DNA of 64,000 nt from Sesamum alatum (GCA_034509735.1 JACGWO010000008.1:16131864-16195863), one strand, 5' to 3'; positions 35,160 through 49,100 are shown, numbered from the stretch's first letter. A program made the numbers and translations. Notes: generated by a model not told the origin, from the letters alone.

Positions 35160-37756
35160 TAAAGTTATATGAAATTATCAAAAAGATGATGTGGAGGTTG
35201 AGAAAGAGAGAAAAGTAGAACTAAGAAGAGAGAGAAAAATGAAATTGAATAAATAATTAGCATTTTGATAGGGAAACAAAAAGATAAAATTTAAGATTTT
35301 TAATTCCACTATAATTATCTTTGACCTAATTGTCCATTATGTCATTAAATGTTTTTTTTTTTTATTTCTTCATTAACCTTAAGAATGAGGCTGATTTTGA
35401 TTTTTTTTCTGCTATCTACATTCGTATATTTATGAAATTGTGAACACAAATGTCATAATAATTATATTTAAAAATTTATTATTTCAAAATTAATTCTCTT
35501 ATAATCAATTATTTCATAACGAGTTTTACAGCTCACCGGCCAAAACTGAGCCTTAACAAAATATTATTTTATTTCAAGATATCGCTTTAAAAAAGCTTAG
35601 TTTTATATCGAAGATAAATGAATATATAGTAAACAACAATTTATCAAAATGAAGAAACATATAAATAAAGATGCCCCAAATGTTTTGTTTCCTTTTCTTT
35701 ATAATTATAAAAAAGGAAAACAACCGTAGTGACAATCTAACCATCCCTCACTGTATTATACTAGTAATTTTGGCACAACCTATGTATGTGTAATTTTTAT
35801 AAATATTATTTAAAATAAAATATTAATATTTACTATTTAATAAAATATATATAAAGTAATAAGTTAATATTAAATTTATAAAAAAATATGGCAAAAATGA
35901 TGAAAAAAACAAAAATAAAAAGAAATAATGGGAGAGGTGGAATTTAGATGAAAAATAATAGGGGAGTGCGAAGTTAGATGAAAAAAGATAAATGTAAAAC
36001 ACACGTCAAAAATGGGAGAGACACAAAAGAAGAGTTCTTCCTTTATATATAATATAGATAGTCCATATCCGATCTCTCTGAGGACAACTCCAAATATATC
36101 ATATACTTGAACTACCAAAGCAAGTATTCATCCCATCAGCATAGTGCCTGCACAAAGAAGTCAAAGAGCGCAAGACTGATGATGTCTATGACAAATGGAT
36201 AAAAGAAATGTAAGTCTAGGGTATGTAAATTACGACGAATTCTCCTGAAATTTGTCATAATTGTGAATATCTTCCTATTTATTTGAAAAATTATCAATGC
36301 CCCAATAATGTTAATTAAATTATGTAATCCTTAAATGGAGAACTGAAATTATCACCTTTGTCCTTACTGTATCTTTTTTTTTAAAAAAAAATATATAAAA
36401 AATCAGACGAGGTAGGTAGAAATTTTTTAAAAGTTTATAAAATGATTTTCCACTTGGTCGATAAAAAAATTAAAAAATAGTTAGAATTATAATTAATAAC
36501 CCACAATACATTTTGATTAACTCACCACAAAAAAAAAATGAATAAAAGTCTGATCAACGATTTGTGCTAGTTATCGGACAACCATTAAACTTAAGAAATA
36601 TTGATAATTTTTAAAATAATAAAAAAATATTTATAATTATATTAAATTTTAGAATAATTTACACTTAAATCTATTCCTTTGAAGTAAATTTGAAATCACT
36701 CTACCACCGCGCCGATCGTGATAAAAATGTCCAAACGAGTGTTGGTTGGCGACATTCAAACTCTATTATTATAAGGAAAAGTATGGCATACTTTCTTGGC
36801 ACACAAGATGCAACCGACAGTGCCATCTCCATGCACATGCACCCATTCGTCCATCTACCTGTCACACAATGCCCATTTATTAATATAATATATCATTTTG
36901 GCCCCTCGAGTATGGGTTTATTGTAAATCAGCCCATCTTATTTTTAAGCAATTTGAAGTTTTTGGCTTTTTGCCTATGTAATTAAGTATATGTTTGACTC
37001 TATGCTTGAGCAAGTCCCAAATTTGTATTTCAAGTGCGAACGTAATTTTTTGTGTCGTTTGACCCATTTTTTGATGATCACTTTTTGAATTAAATTTCAT
37101 CAAAATTATGATTTTTTTGATAAAAAGCTATAATTCATAGCTTTTAATCCCACTACAATTATATTTCATTATTGTGCCCATCAAATAATCTTTTAATTTT
37201 TTTCATTAACTTCAAGAATGATGTTAATTTTGAAACATAACTGCAATCTTCATCTGTATAATCGATCGTGATTGTAAGTCCAAACGTTATAATTACTTTT
37301 TCTAAAATCAATTAATGACTAATTTGGATGTCAAAATATTTATTAACGAACGTACCCTTGATATTTTAACCCTATCAGTAATTTCGTATTCATGCATATT
37401 TAATATGATCATCTTATTTTATCAATTTCGATAAGTCATTTATTTATTTCAAGATTTTTATTTAATTAAACAAAAAAGTATAATAAATTTTCAAATTATG
37501 CATCCATATCAAGTGTGTTTTGATGGTTAACGTAAATTTATTTTCTAGTTCTATTATGATAAACTAAGATAATGCTTTATATGTTTTTTCTTTTTGACAA
37601 ACATAAATATCACCTTTTTTTAATTTAATTCCCAACAAGGCCAACACTGATCTTCTTTTTTATATATATACTAACAGTCATGGGACGATGTCTCTGCGTG
37701 CATATAAAATAATATTATACTCTTTAAAAGTATTATAAATAAAAAAATAAAATATA
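35160..37756. other. AT-rich intergenic spacer with dispersed repeat fragments
   Basis: No gene seen. About 35300-35420 and 37135-37240 resemble each other (TTTTAATCCCACTACAATTAT-like starts and TTCATTAACTTCAAGAATGA-like middles), so they are two copies of one small dispersed repeat. The part near 36250-36420 resembles the interior of the MULE-like miniature elements elsewhere in the window. Confidence 0.5.
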
Positions 37757-37990
37757 TCTATACTAATATAAAAAGAAAAGGCCTAATTTCTCACTCACAA
37801 ATGATGACACCGTGACACCAATTTTTTGGTTATGACGATAGTACCCCTAAGTTAGTTTTCTTTCCTTTTCTTTCTTTATTTTTTTTACATGTAATGTATT
37901 AATTTATATATATTATATATTAATAATAATTACTTTAAAACATGCAATATTATTTTATATGCACGCAGGGACGACGGCCACGACGGCTAG
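37757..37990 (+). mobile_element. Possible small Helitron-like element
   Basis: Starts TCTATACTAATATAAAAAG after an A and ends CTAG before a T, the terminal pattern of plant Helitrons. The sequence at about 37670-37756 mirrors its right end (GTGCATATAAAATAATATTA), and about 38010-38210 mirrors its left part and also ends in CTAG before T. No convincing 3' hairpin was seen, so this is tentative. Confidence 0.3.
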
Positions 37991-38892
37991 TATATATATA
38001 ATATAAACCAATACATTACATTAAAAAAAAGAAAGAAAAGAAAAGAAAAGCAAAAAGAAAAAAACTAATTTAGGATACTATCGACATAATCAAAAAATTG
38101 GTGTTCCAATATTATAAACTATTATTTATGAGTAAAAAATATCTTTTTTTTATGTATTAATATAAATATATAGTACTCTCAATAGTTATCGACGGTAGCC
38201 GAATGCTAGTTTCTATTAATGTACTTGACGTGAAGCAATATGCAACTAAATGTACTACTATTCATGATGTTAGGTGTTTGTCTATATAGGACCTACAATG
38301 TTCTATCATTTTCGTGCTACTTTTTTCGTCCTCAGATCGAATTTTACATTGATTTTTTTATTAAATTATGTTATTTTTTATCAAATATATTTTTTGCATA
38401 TAATTTTTTTTAATAAATAGATGATATAACCTTAGTTTACATGTAACATGCGTATATTAAATGAAAAAAGATATGCAGATTAGAACAAAAATTTTGATTC
38501 AATCGATTTTATATAGTTAATTAAAATGAGTATGGGAAAGTGCCAAAACTCAAATATAAAATTCGGATATTCCAGATATTTGGCATATATAGGATAATGT
38601 CAACACTGAATTTAGTCAAACAAAATTGTAAAAATATCCCATTAAAAGTTCAATACAAAATTGTGGAGGTATATAATTTTGATATGTCATGATACAATCT
38701 TTAGTGACATAAATTGTGTAGTAAATTAGTCACTATAGATAATTAGTGTTACGTTTATAATGATAACTTACTCACAACAAAAATATATTGACAATTCAAA
38801 TAATTATTATTTTTAGATTGTCACTATACATGAGTATTATTGTTTTTAATGATAATTTTATGAACAACTTTTTATCATTACTTCTTGCGAAC

Positions 38893-39227
38893 AATAATTT
38901 TCACAAACTAATAACTAGTAGAATAAAGGTTTTGTCATTAAATATATATAATTCGTGATATTATTATAATTATCAGTTATCTTCTTCTTTTTTTGTAGTG
39001 TTTATTAGTAGTTTTAAATTCTTCCCGAAGCCCAGGAGACAAAATATAAATAAATAAATCTTACGCACTATGCAATTTTAGATACATCAAGCAAATATGT
39101 ATTTTATTTTTGTTTTAAAAAAGCTCATATACGTAGTAAATAATAATCTAAAATAAAAGGTTTTGTCACTAAATAATAATCTAGAATAATTTTCACAAAC
39201 TAATAGCTACTAAAATAAAGGTTTTGT

Positions 39228-39258
<31 letters not shown>

Positions 39259-39468
39259 TATTTCATAATATTATTAAAATTATCAGAAATCTTCTATGTT
39301 TTTTATAGTGTTTATTAGTAGTGTTAAATTCTTCCCGAAGCCTAGGAGACAAAATATAAATAAATAAATCTTACGCACCATGCAATTTTCAGATATCAAG
39401 CAAATATGTATTTTCATTTTTATTTTAAAAAAGCTCATAATTAAATAATAATAATCTAAAACAATTAG
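38893..39468. repeat. Tandem duplication of a CACTA-like terminal segment
   Basis: Two head-to-tail copies of about 280 bases, starting near 38893 and 39186. Shared blocks include TTTTCACAAACTAATA, AGGTTTTGTCA and ATTCTTCCCGAAGCC. Copy 1 contains TTCTTTTTTTGTAGTG and copy 2 a decayed version, which read on the minus strand as the CACTACAAAAAAA ends of CACTA-type miniature elements. Confidence 0.65.
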
Positions 39469-40062
39469 ATAAATTCATTCTTTCATATATCGATATGTAA
39501 AAATAGTTACACCCCTATTAAATGTGGAAAATTAATTAGTTGAAATAATATACAATTTTTTTTTTTGAATTGATGCCTTTAATGGCTGTTTTTTTTTGTT
39601 AGGAGAAGCATAGGGACCAAATGGCACTAGGACTAAATCCTTAGGGGGCAAATTTAATACATAATGGGGGCAAAAACATAAATTATAACCAAAATATCTT
39701 ATATCCATAATTGCAAAATTGTCAAAAGTCAAAGGGAAAATCTTCTAATTTTGTGGTGAAAAAGAATTATTGAAAAAATTGTAATTTTAATCGTAGTGAA
39801 AGTTGAGAGTCTTTGAAAATGAAGTGAAAAGCACAAAAAACCTACACTTCGGGTATGTTTGAGGGAAAAAAACTTCAATACTTGGACTTTTATTAGCACG
39901 CTGTAAAAGTTGATTGAGAGAAACTTGTAACTTTTACTTAAATTAGTTTAATTAAAGTGGTTCAAAAGTATAAGTTGTTAATAAAAGATACTCTTTTTTT
40001 AATTATTATGTGATTATAATATTTTTTTTAAAAAAAACTGATGTAGTGCTTAATTTTAATTA

Positions 40063-40464
40063 GGGTAAATTACATTCACCTCCCCTAAATTACAAATACC
40101 CTTTCGTTATTTGAAAAATTACAAATACCCTCCTGATAACCAAAGACCTGAAATTGATTATTTTGTCCTTGATTTTTTAATTAAAATTGTAGAAAAATTA
40201 ATCGAGATAAATTGCATTATTGCTCCTTTATGTACAAAACTTAAGAAATCTCTCTATGTGCATTGTAGTCCAAAAAAATTCTAAGAATTAAATAAAAAAT
40301 AATTAGTATATAAGGTATTTTGGTCAGTTCATCCATAAGAATGGACGGAAATGCGTTATTTGTTAGACGGGTACAAACCTCAAAGGGGTATTTGTAATTT
40401 TTCAAACAATGAGGGAGTATTTATAATTATAACAAATTTCAAAAAAAGTAAATATAATTTACCC
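40063..40464. mobile_element. MULE-like miniature element, 402 bp
   Basis: Ends GGGTAAATTACATTCAC and, on the opposite strand, GGGTAAATTATATTTAC. Flanks TTTTAATTA (40054-40062) and TTTTAATCA (40465-40473) agree at 8 of 9 bases, a Mutator-like target duplication. The inner repeats ACAAATACCC and GGGTATTTGTAAT are inverted. No coding sequence. Confidence 0.8.
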
Positions 40465-40671
40465 TTTTAATCATTATAAATATCTTTGAGTGGATGTTTC
40501 CAAAAACTTAATTTAAGCCCTTATTCATAGTGTTTGGTTTTATTTTTAGTTTGCTTTGTTTTGATTTGTGGAGATAGAGAGAGAAAAATAGAGATAAATA
40601 AGTGTGTGTTAGAGATATAGTGTATGTTTGGATTTGTTTTTGGAGTTAATTTTAAATAGTGTAAAAATATA

Positions 40672-40890
40672 TTGTATGTATTATGTTATATATTGGGAGA
40701 CAAAAAACACTGTTCATTGTCAAATCATGTCTATTTTATATATTTTTATATATGTATATAGTAATATTTATTTTTTTTTATATGTATTGTGTTGTATATT
40801 AGGAGACAAAAAATACTATTCTTTGTCAAATCATGTTTCTTTTATATATTTTTATAAATATATATATAATAATAATTGTTTATTTGTAGG
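40672..40890 (+). repeat. Tandem duplication, about 110 bp
   Basis: Two copies share GGGAGACAAAAAA/AGGAGACAAAAAA, TTGTCAAATCATGT and TTTTATATATTTTTATA, starting near 40672 and 40782. They lie within a segment (about 40526-41015) whose ends GTTTGGTTTT and AAACCAAACA are weakly inverted, possibly another miniature element. Confidence 0.6.
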
Positions 40891-41015
40891 TGGATGTATG
40901 TATATATGGGAGAACGTGCCAAAATACCCAGTAAAAATATTTTGAATAATATTATGTTTGGTTTTGTTTTCTCAGTGTCTCCAAAATATTGGGGAAATGA
41001 AACCAAACAAAGGGA

Positions 41016-42355
41016 TTAGTTTTTGTATCTTGATTTGAGCACTGAGAGATGACTTACTCTCACACGCAACTCTCCCTTTCTGTGTGTAAATCACATTTCA
41101 ACAAACAAGTATTTTTTTTTTTTTTTTTTTTTGAAATTTCAACAAACAAATAATTGAACAGTTATTTGTTACAGAACTTTTGAATTATTTGTCTATTTAG
41201 TTCTTTTATTAATTGCCAATGAAGCCTAACTTAATTGGCGAAGTTGAGGTCTTATAATGTTAAAGGTCATGAATTCGAACCCGTATGGGTTGATGTTTCT
41301 ACTGTATAGTAGATTTATTTGGTATACTGTAATAGTAAGATGTTGTTTAGGTTTAATTTATATAATATTGTTAATCAGAATTTGATTATTGTAATTGTCG
41401 TTAGATAGTGATATTTCGACAGGACTCATTGTAATTGATTTATTTCAATTAATAATAGTTCATCGCTTTCATGTCAAAAGAATTCTTTTATTAATTGATT
41501 TGATGTTTTTACTAATTTATACTCGCACTTAAACTTCTAAATTTTAATCTAGGCCGTGATAAGAGTAAATTGTAGTGAAAGTTATAAGTTAAATAATAGT
41601 GAAAATTAAAGTATTTGAAAATAAAGTCAAAATTGAAAAAAAAATGAAGTTGAAATATTTGGAAAAAACAATTTAATTATTACAATTTTACCTATAAATT
41701 ACAAAATTGATAGGACATGTTTCTAACTTTTGATTTAAATTCATTTAATTCAAAAAATTAAAAAATAAAATGTAAAACATAAATACTATTTTTAACTTAT
41801 TTTCAAGAGATAAATCGATAAATGCCAGTAAATCCTTGCACAACACCCTTGATAATTTATACTATTATATAAAATAAATGAATTTTTTATTCACAAATGG
41901 TGGTTAATGATACCACCGCACCACTTTTTTGTAATATAAAAAATAACCCTCAATTGATAAGATAACTATTTTATTCAACTTTTCAAATTTTATATTAATA
42001 GATAAAATAGTTTTTTCTTTCTTTAATTTTTTTAATACGTTGTATTAATTTAAATATTTTATTTTTATTTATAATATATATTAAAATATAAAAATTTATT
42101 TATTATATGCAGCAGGAACAACGTGCCACGAGTTAATTCTTATTTAAAAAACACATATAATTGAACATTGGCCATGAAATGATCTGTCTAGGGCATACTA
42201 GTCTGATTCAGATGTGGGGCTTTTGCTATCATTATTTATATGTGTATATATATGTATTGGTGTATGTAAATGTGTTGTGTGTCAGGGTGTGTAGTAGAAC
42301 CAACTCTCCATGTCTGCATCAATCATGGAGTGGGGGGTTTTCTTTGCTTCCTCTG
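41016..42355. other. AT-rich spacer upstream of the DUF936 gene
   Basis: A poly-T run lies at about 41110-41132. About 41860-42135 resembles the Helitron-like repeat at 37757 (CACAAATGGTGGTTAATGATACCACC, ending near CGTGCCACGAGTTAA). No gene seen. Confidence 0.5.
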
Positions 42356-42461
42356 CCATCAATTATATACTCTGTTTCCTCTTTTATTAGTCTCACACAA
42401 ACACCATTTGATGACCCCTCCCATGTTCAGATACTCTGAACTTTGACACTTCTCTTTCTCT

Positions 42462-42512
<51 letters not shown>

Positions 42513-43127
42513 CCATCTTGCAAGCAGTAATAATTTCCATAAAAAAGTTTGCCTTTTAACCCATCTGGATTTCCGCTGAGCATTAAATGACTGCATTGTA
42601 CTTTTTCTTTGGTTTTGTTCAGCTGTACCTATCAGTCGTTTGTAAACAATTTTAAATTAGTTTTTCGAATCTGGGGTCTGGAGAATTGTGTTTCGATGAG
42701 TGTTGGAAATTCCTGGTAGATGGTACGAACCCAGAAGGCCCCTTCATTTGAAATTGAAAGTCCTCCCTCATCTGGATTTTTGGGGTTATTAAGGTTTTCT
42801 CTCCAGTGTTGACCGTTTGTCTCCGAGCTTGAATCTTTATATTTCATTCTTGTTCGTTTTGTACTATTTTATTCCTTTTAGGATTTCTGGCGATGCCCTT
42901 TTTGTAACAAAGCATAATAAGTTTCTCAGTCTCTGTTTTTGTTCAATCAAGAAGCACATTCGATTTGGCCTCCTGATCTGTTTGTTACAATTTTTGTCTT
43001 TTTTTGAATGTTGTGATGTATTCATTTCCACCTGAGGCGCAAGACTTTGTATTCATTGTAAAAGAATCTTGAAATTTTGCATCTGGGATTTTTCTCAAAG
43101 TGGTAGAAAAGGAAAAACTTGTGAAAA
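42356..43127 (+). promoter_or_regulatory. Putative promoter and 5' leader of the DUF936 gene
   Basis: A TATA-like TTATATACT sits at about 42363. It is followed by a pure (CT)n tract at about 42447-42509, a common feature of plant core promoters and 5' leaders, and then about 600 bases of T-rich leader to the ATG at 43128. The leader may contain an intron; I could not fix its borders. Confidence 0.5.
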
Positions 43128-46100
43128 ATGGCAACTTTGGTCCCTGGAGTTCTGCTGAAGTTACTGCAGCATATGAATACAGACGTGAAGGTCGCAGGGG
43201 AACACCGGTCTTCCCTGCTGCAAGTGGTGAGCATTGTACCTGCACTAGCAGGGGGTGAGCTCTTCCCAAACCAAGGGTTTTACCTGAAGGTATCTGATTC
43301 TTCTCATGCTACTTATGTTTCTCTGCCTGATGAGCATGATGATCTAATTCTAAGTGATAAGATACAATTGGGTCAGTTTATACATGTGGAGAGGCTAGAG
43401 GCTGCCTCCCCTGTGCCTATTCTGAGAGGGGTTAGGCCGGTCCCTGGCCGTCACCCTTGTGTGGGTACCCCTGAGGATATAGTTGCTACTCATTCTTTAG
43501 GATTCCTCAATAACAATGGTAATTTATCTTCGGGTTCGAAATCAATAGACAAAATTAAATCAGCGCCAAAGTTATCGAGCAATACAACGGTGAAGGATGT
43601 TAAATCTTCGCCTTCAAGATTGAATGGTAGTTCTAAAGAAGATAAAGTAGATAAGAAGGCTCCTGGATTGACTCGATCCAAGTCTCAGCTGTCGAAGCTA
43701 GGAGCTTTATCTTTGGATGTGAAGAAGGAATCTGTGGTAAAATTGAAGTCCTCAGGCTCAAGGTCTATACCCTCTTCTCCGACTAGTTGTTATTCATTGC
43801 CGACTTCTTTTGAGAAGTTTGCAAATGGTGTTAAGCAGCAGTCGAAGATCAAGGGGCTGGAGAGGCTGGAAAAGGCAACTACTCATGTGGGGTCAAGAGA
43901 AAAGCCAAGCCCTCTTCGCGGGGCAAGCCCAAATGGAAAGAAGGTGGCCAGTAGCAATTTGATGAAGAATATTGTCCAAGGACTTGAATTGGGGCCTAAA
44001 GCCTTGAGAAAGAGCTGGGAAGGGAATATGGATGCCAAGAGTAGGGAAAGCCCCAGATTGAAGGTCACCAAGCTGGCTGTAAAGTCAGAAGGACGAAGTA
44101 ATTCCGTAAGTTTTTTTATTGCAAAGTATTTTCTTTATGATGTCTGGACATCTATGTCTTTTGCAGCTTAAAGATAGGATGAAGAATAAAAGGGAGGCAT
44201 CTTAAAATTAATGCCACAGCTCTTGATCAGATTTTTCTGGAGAAAATTTCTTCGGATAAAGAAATTGAAGCATTAAAGGGTTAAATGATTTTGCAGGCTC
44301 GGGCAGTCTGAAGTTCTTGGTCCTTCTTATTAATAATTTATAAGCTGCTTCTGGCTACCTCCTCATTTTTCTGTTCCTCTGCAATTTTTATATTACATGT
44401 GAACTGATGAATGGCCTTTCAAAGAATGTTCTTCATTTCCACATTATTCTTTCTATTTTGTAGACACCAAGGAAATCAATAAGCGAAAGTTTGCCATCTA
44501 AAGAAGAAAATAAGATTACATCTTCAAAATATACCAGAGAGGAAAGTAAGGTAAATGAATCTGTGAAAAAAGCTTCTATTAATGGAGATTCACCCGATAT
44601 CGTTAAGTCAGCTGCACGAACAACTTTGGTTGGAAAAAAGTCATCTAGTGAGGTTGCCGGTAATGGGTTCCCTGGAAATTTGGTCAAGGTTTCCTTTAGT
44701 AATCGACGACTAACAGACGCAGGTGTTTCATGGGCCTCATTGCCATCTTCTCTTGCAAAACTTGGGAAGGTATGGTTTCTGTCCCTTCAATATCATTTTG
44801 TCACCCCCTGGATGTAAACCTTGAGACCTCAGAAGTTGGTTTCGCAGAGCAGTTTCTTTGCATGTCTTGAAGTTGTATTCCTGGTGATATATACATGTAA
44901 GAAAGACCTCCAAATAATGTAGTAGGAATAATTGTGAAATGCTCTGGATCTGTTGTGTTCCATTGAACAGAAGTTTCATGTCATAAAGGTGGCTATCATT
45001 AAAATTAATTGTTTCTTATATGGCATTTATCAGTAAATGCTGGTGTTCAAGATATTCAATCTACCACCATGATACACTGGCATGTCTTGAGAATTCATCA
45101 ACTCTCTTTTGGTTTAAGATTCTTTTCTTTTAGCCCATGAGAAAATGTTGTGCTAAGTGCATCCTTGTTGGCTCATAGTTTGTTGTTGAATGAACTACTT
45201 CTGTGAGGTTCTCAGAGCATACATTTGCCTGATTTCTTACTGTGGAAACTCATTGACCTGAAAAACCAGGAAGTCTTGAAGCACAGAGATGCTGCACAGA
45301 CCGCTGCCATAGAAGCAATGCAAGAAGCTTCTATTGCAGAAACTCTACTTCGATGTTTAAGGTACTTCTTATATATCAATTCTTAAACATGATCAATTTC
45401 CATCGAATGAAGCTATAGAGTGATCCAAGTACAACTATTGGTTTCCAGTTTATGATGCAGAATCATCTTTGCAATTGAATTAATGCTTTTCTTAAAGTAT
45501 GAAATTTGGATTTGTACTGGGTGCTATGCTTGCATGGGCAGTCCTGGAGTTTGATGTTTACTAATTCAGATCAAATCTATGTGCTCTCACTTAACACTAG
45601 CTCTGTAGTTGCAATCAGGTCTATGTTAACCTAGAAAAAACTGTTCTCCAGATTCATGTTTCCATCATTGTTAGGCAACACTATCTCGTACTGCAATTTG
45701 AGTATACCAACTGAGAGAAAATTATTGTCATGAATTCTATGGCTCCAGAACATAACCGTTTGCCAAATATTGCATATAAATAGTTTGAGAGGTGTTGAAG
45801 TGGCCTTGTAGTCCTTGTCAAAAGACCTCAGACCTGAATTTGTGGAATAGTAATGGTGCACAAAGGTCCAGTAGAAAAGACTGCATCATTCCACCATTGT
45901 CTTGGTCGCTCGCAATAGAAAGAGAGTTAAGATGCCCAATGAGCTTTAGTTTATTTAAAATTTATGCATCACAATTCTTTTCACCTAGAAAATATGCATC
46001 GTGGATAATATATTCGAACATTTTCAATGAAAAGTACTTTCTCATGGTATGGATTAAGACCTTCTAGCCACAGTTATGTTCTTCCTGGGCTAAAGGGTCA

Positions 46101-49100
46101 CTAATGAGAAGTCAGGAGAGTTTTCTGCAAATCTTTTGATGCACATGATTGTAGAGCATTAATGAAAGAAGACATTGCATCATTTTTTCTGGTAGATCTC
46201 CATCTTGGGAAACCAACGAACAAGGATATACAGTCATGGGGTTCCACTTACTAGGTCAGAGTTTTAGGGCATGTAGGAGAAAGGATTGTTTCCAATCATA
46301 AAGACTGTAATCAGTAACTAATTAACAGGTTATTATGCTGGTGAATGTATTCCGTAACTTGTTACATGTTATGGTGGTTGCTACTTTTGTTTGCGAGGTT
46401 CATCAGGGATGAGATGATCGTGATATAACCATGCTGTGACATGAACATAGTCGGTTCTCATTTCAGCAGTGGGAACAGTATGCATTACCAGAAAACTGAT
46501 TTTGAGTTTGTCAAATTTCTTAGATTTATGGATGACTGACCAAAAATAGGTCCGAGATGTTGAACTATTTTGTAACACTATTAAGTCTTGTGCAACCCAA
46601 GTACATGAGTGCAATCAGTATGGAACCATTGCATAGCTGCATGCTTCTTGCATGAGTGCAATCAGTGTGGAACCATTGCATAGCTACATGTTTCTTACCT
46701 GAAGCTGCGTAATCTTGGATAAGCTACAGTTTATCGTTGTCTTGCATTAAGCAACACCTCATTTACATGCAGTCTTCTTATCATGGTTATTGTTTCTGGG
46801 AATAACTTTAGTGTAGATGCCTCAGCTTCTATGGATCACCCGAGAAGATATATATAATGGAATCTCTAGGCATAGCTTAAATAAATGGAAAGACGCAAAA
46901 TTCTAACTAAGATATAGTGATTGCATTCCTTAAATTATGCATCTAGCTGCCCACTTCCACATGGAAGATGCTTCTGTTGCTCTCAAGAAACTCTCTGAAT
47001 TAGTACGTTGCCTCAGGGATAATAAGGCGCTTTTCTATTGCTTTGATGAAGCATGCACGATGATGTTTCTAGTTTCATCTTCTCTTAACCCCAAGTTGTT
47101 TAATCTCACCCTTATGCCAAATGGTCTATCATGTAATCGATATACCTGGTTGATAATATTTTTGTTGAACTTCTATTGTTCTTGCATTTCTGAAAGCATT
47201 TTTCTTCTGTGCTATGGATATAAGGGTAATATCCTCATTCCTGGTTGGAGGAATCAATTAGTCCATCTAACGTCATGTCAGATTTTGATGTTTTTGGAAA
47301 TTAGCAGCCTTTTAGCAGTTACAATGTCGTGACCTGCGATTGTATTTGCACTTATGTCTTAAATGGCATACCACAGCCTCATCTGAGGCAAAAGGCACAG
47401 AAGCCTCCACCTTCGGGGGGTTTTGCCTGTTAAATCATGGGAAATAGGTTATTCCTTTTGATTCTTCAAGATCAAGAGAATCAAGAAGTAGTACTATGCT
47501 GTTCTGATTTATAAAGATCATGTACTTTTGATTCTTAAGAATAAAACGGATAACAAATATGTATTGGTTGATCTTTTTGATCCTTAGGAATTAAAAGTAG
47601 ACGATTTTCAGGAATCAGAAGTACATTTACTAGTTGATCCATTAACCTACTTCTTGGGATTGTGCAGGCATTTTTATAGTGAAAGATAAGAGGGTTTTCT
47701 GCTTTTTGCCCAAGATGAGGCAGTGGTGTGCGTACAGGGTATAAGTGTACGCGATGTACATATTTTTAAGGATAGTTTTATCTTCCTGGGTGTTCAATGA
47801 TGCAGACTTGAAATGAATTGTGTCAAGTCTTGTGGTTTGCAGTTTGGACTTTGGACTATAGTCATAATCTATAGCTAATACTTCAGTACTACTAATTGTT
47901 TACATTATAACTAATCCTTTATCTGCCAGGCGGCAGAAGCAGCAATAGTTTGAATTTGCCATCATTCTGCATTTTGCAAAATAAACATTCAGAAAACTAA
48001 TCAGATGTGAGCTGTATTTGGAATATTTGAAACTGTTTTAGTGCTATCGACTGAATGGTTTTTCAACTTTATCATTGCTAGGAGAAATTTGTCAAGGCTC
48101 TGAGTGCGTGTTCCCTCACTCTTTTCTTCTCATAGATCATGTTAGATGGCTGAAAATTGTGATTGATTTAGCAATAGTTTCTGACTCGATTCGAAGGGAT
48201 TTATTTCTCTGTTGACAACATGAGGTCTTAGATCTCTGCATTTGAATCCTAGGGCTTGCCCATTTGATGTTCTCTGACGACTTACATTTTACTTGCAGTA
48301 CATACTCTGAGTTGAGTTCATCTGCGAAAGAAGACAACCCGCAGCCTGCTGTAGAGCAGTTCTTGTCTCTGCATGCCAGCTTGAATAAAGCTCATCTCAT
48401 TGCAGATTCCTTATCAAAAACTCTTTCTGTTGATTCTTCAGATAATGAAGAAACTCCATCAGAAGAAGCGCTGAAGGTCACATCTGATGGACGTAAACAA
48501 GCGTCTGCTTGGGTGAACGCTGCATTAGCTACCAATTTATCATCGTTTACAGTCTATAGCAAACCTGGCAACCAGAGCCCGGTTCCAGCCTCAAATCCTG
48601 CTTCAGGCCCAAAGATGACCACCAGTAACCAACCCGTTTTAGTCCTTGACAACTCTGCTAAGAACACAGCTCCAAAAACACTAACAAAACCCCGCCAGAC
48701 AGCAAATTCCAAGACCACTTCAGTTGGGACTGTTCGCAGGCCGAGTGATGGGCTGGCTGCTGGTCATAGCACAAGAACTTTGCCTCCAATAGAGTGGGCT
48801 AAAGGAGACAGCCTTGACGAGGCTGTAGAGCTCTCCGAAAGGCTGCGTTTGGAGTCCCAAGATTGGTTCTTAGGATTCGTGGAGAGATTCTTGGACACTG
48901 ATGTCGATACCTCCGCTTTGTCAGATAATGGCCAAATAGCTGGGATGTTAAGTCAACTCAAGAGTGTGAATGACTGGTTGGATCAAATTGGATCTAACAA
49001 GGATGACGAAACACCACACATCTCCACAGAGACGATCGACCGCATAAGAAAGAAGATTTACGAGTACCTTCTCACTCATGTAGAATCTGCAGCAGCAGCA

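Noticed and set aside
42393..42596. Open frame with a long Arg-Glu repeat
   Set aside because: It is a translation of the (CT)n microsatellite on the reverse strand.
46937..47332. 131-codon frame in intron 3 of the DUF936 gene as an extra exon
   Set aside because: Exons 3 and 4 join in frame with a sensible protein ([15 protein letters not shown]) without it, and it has no family similarity.
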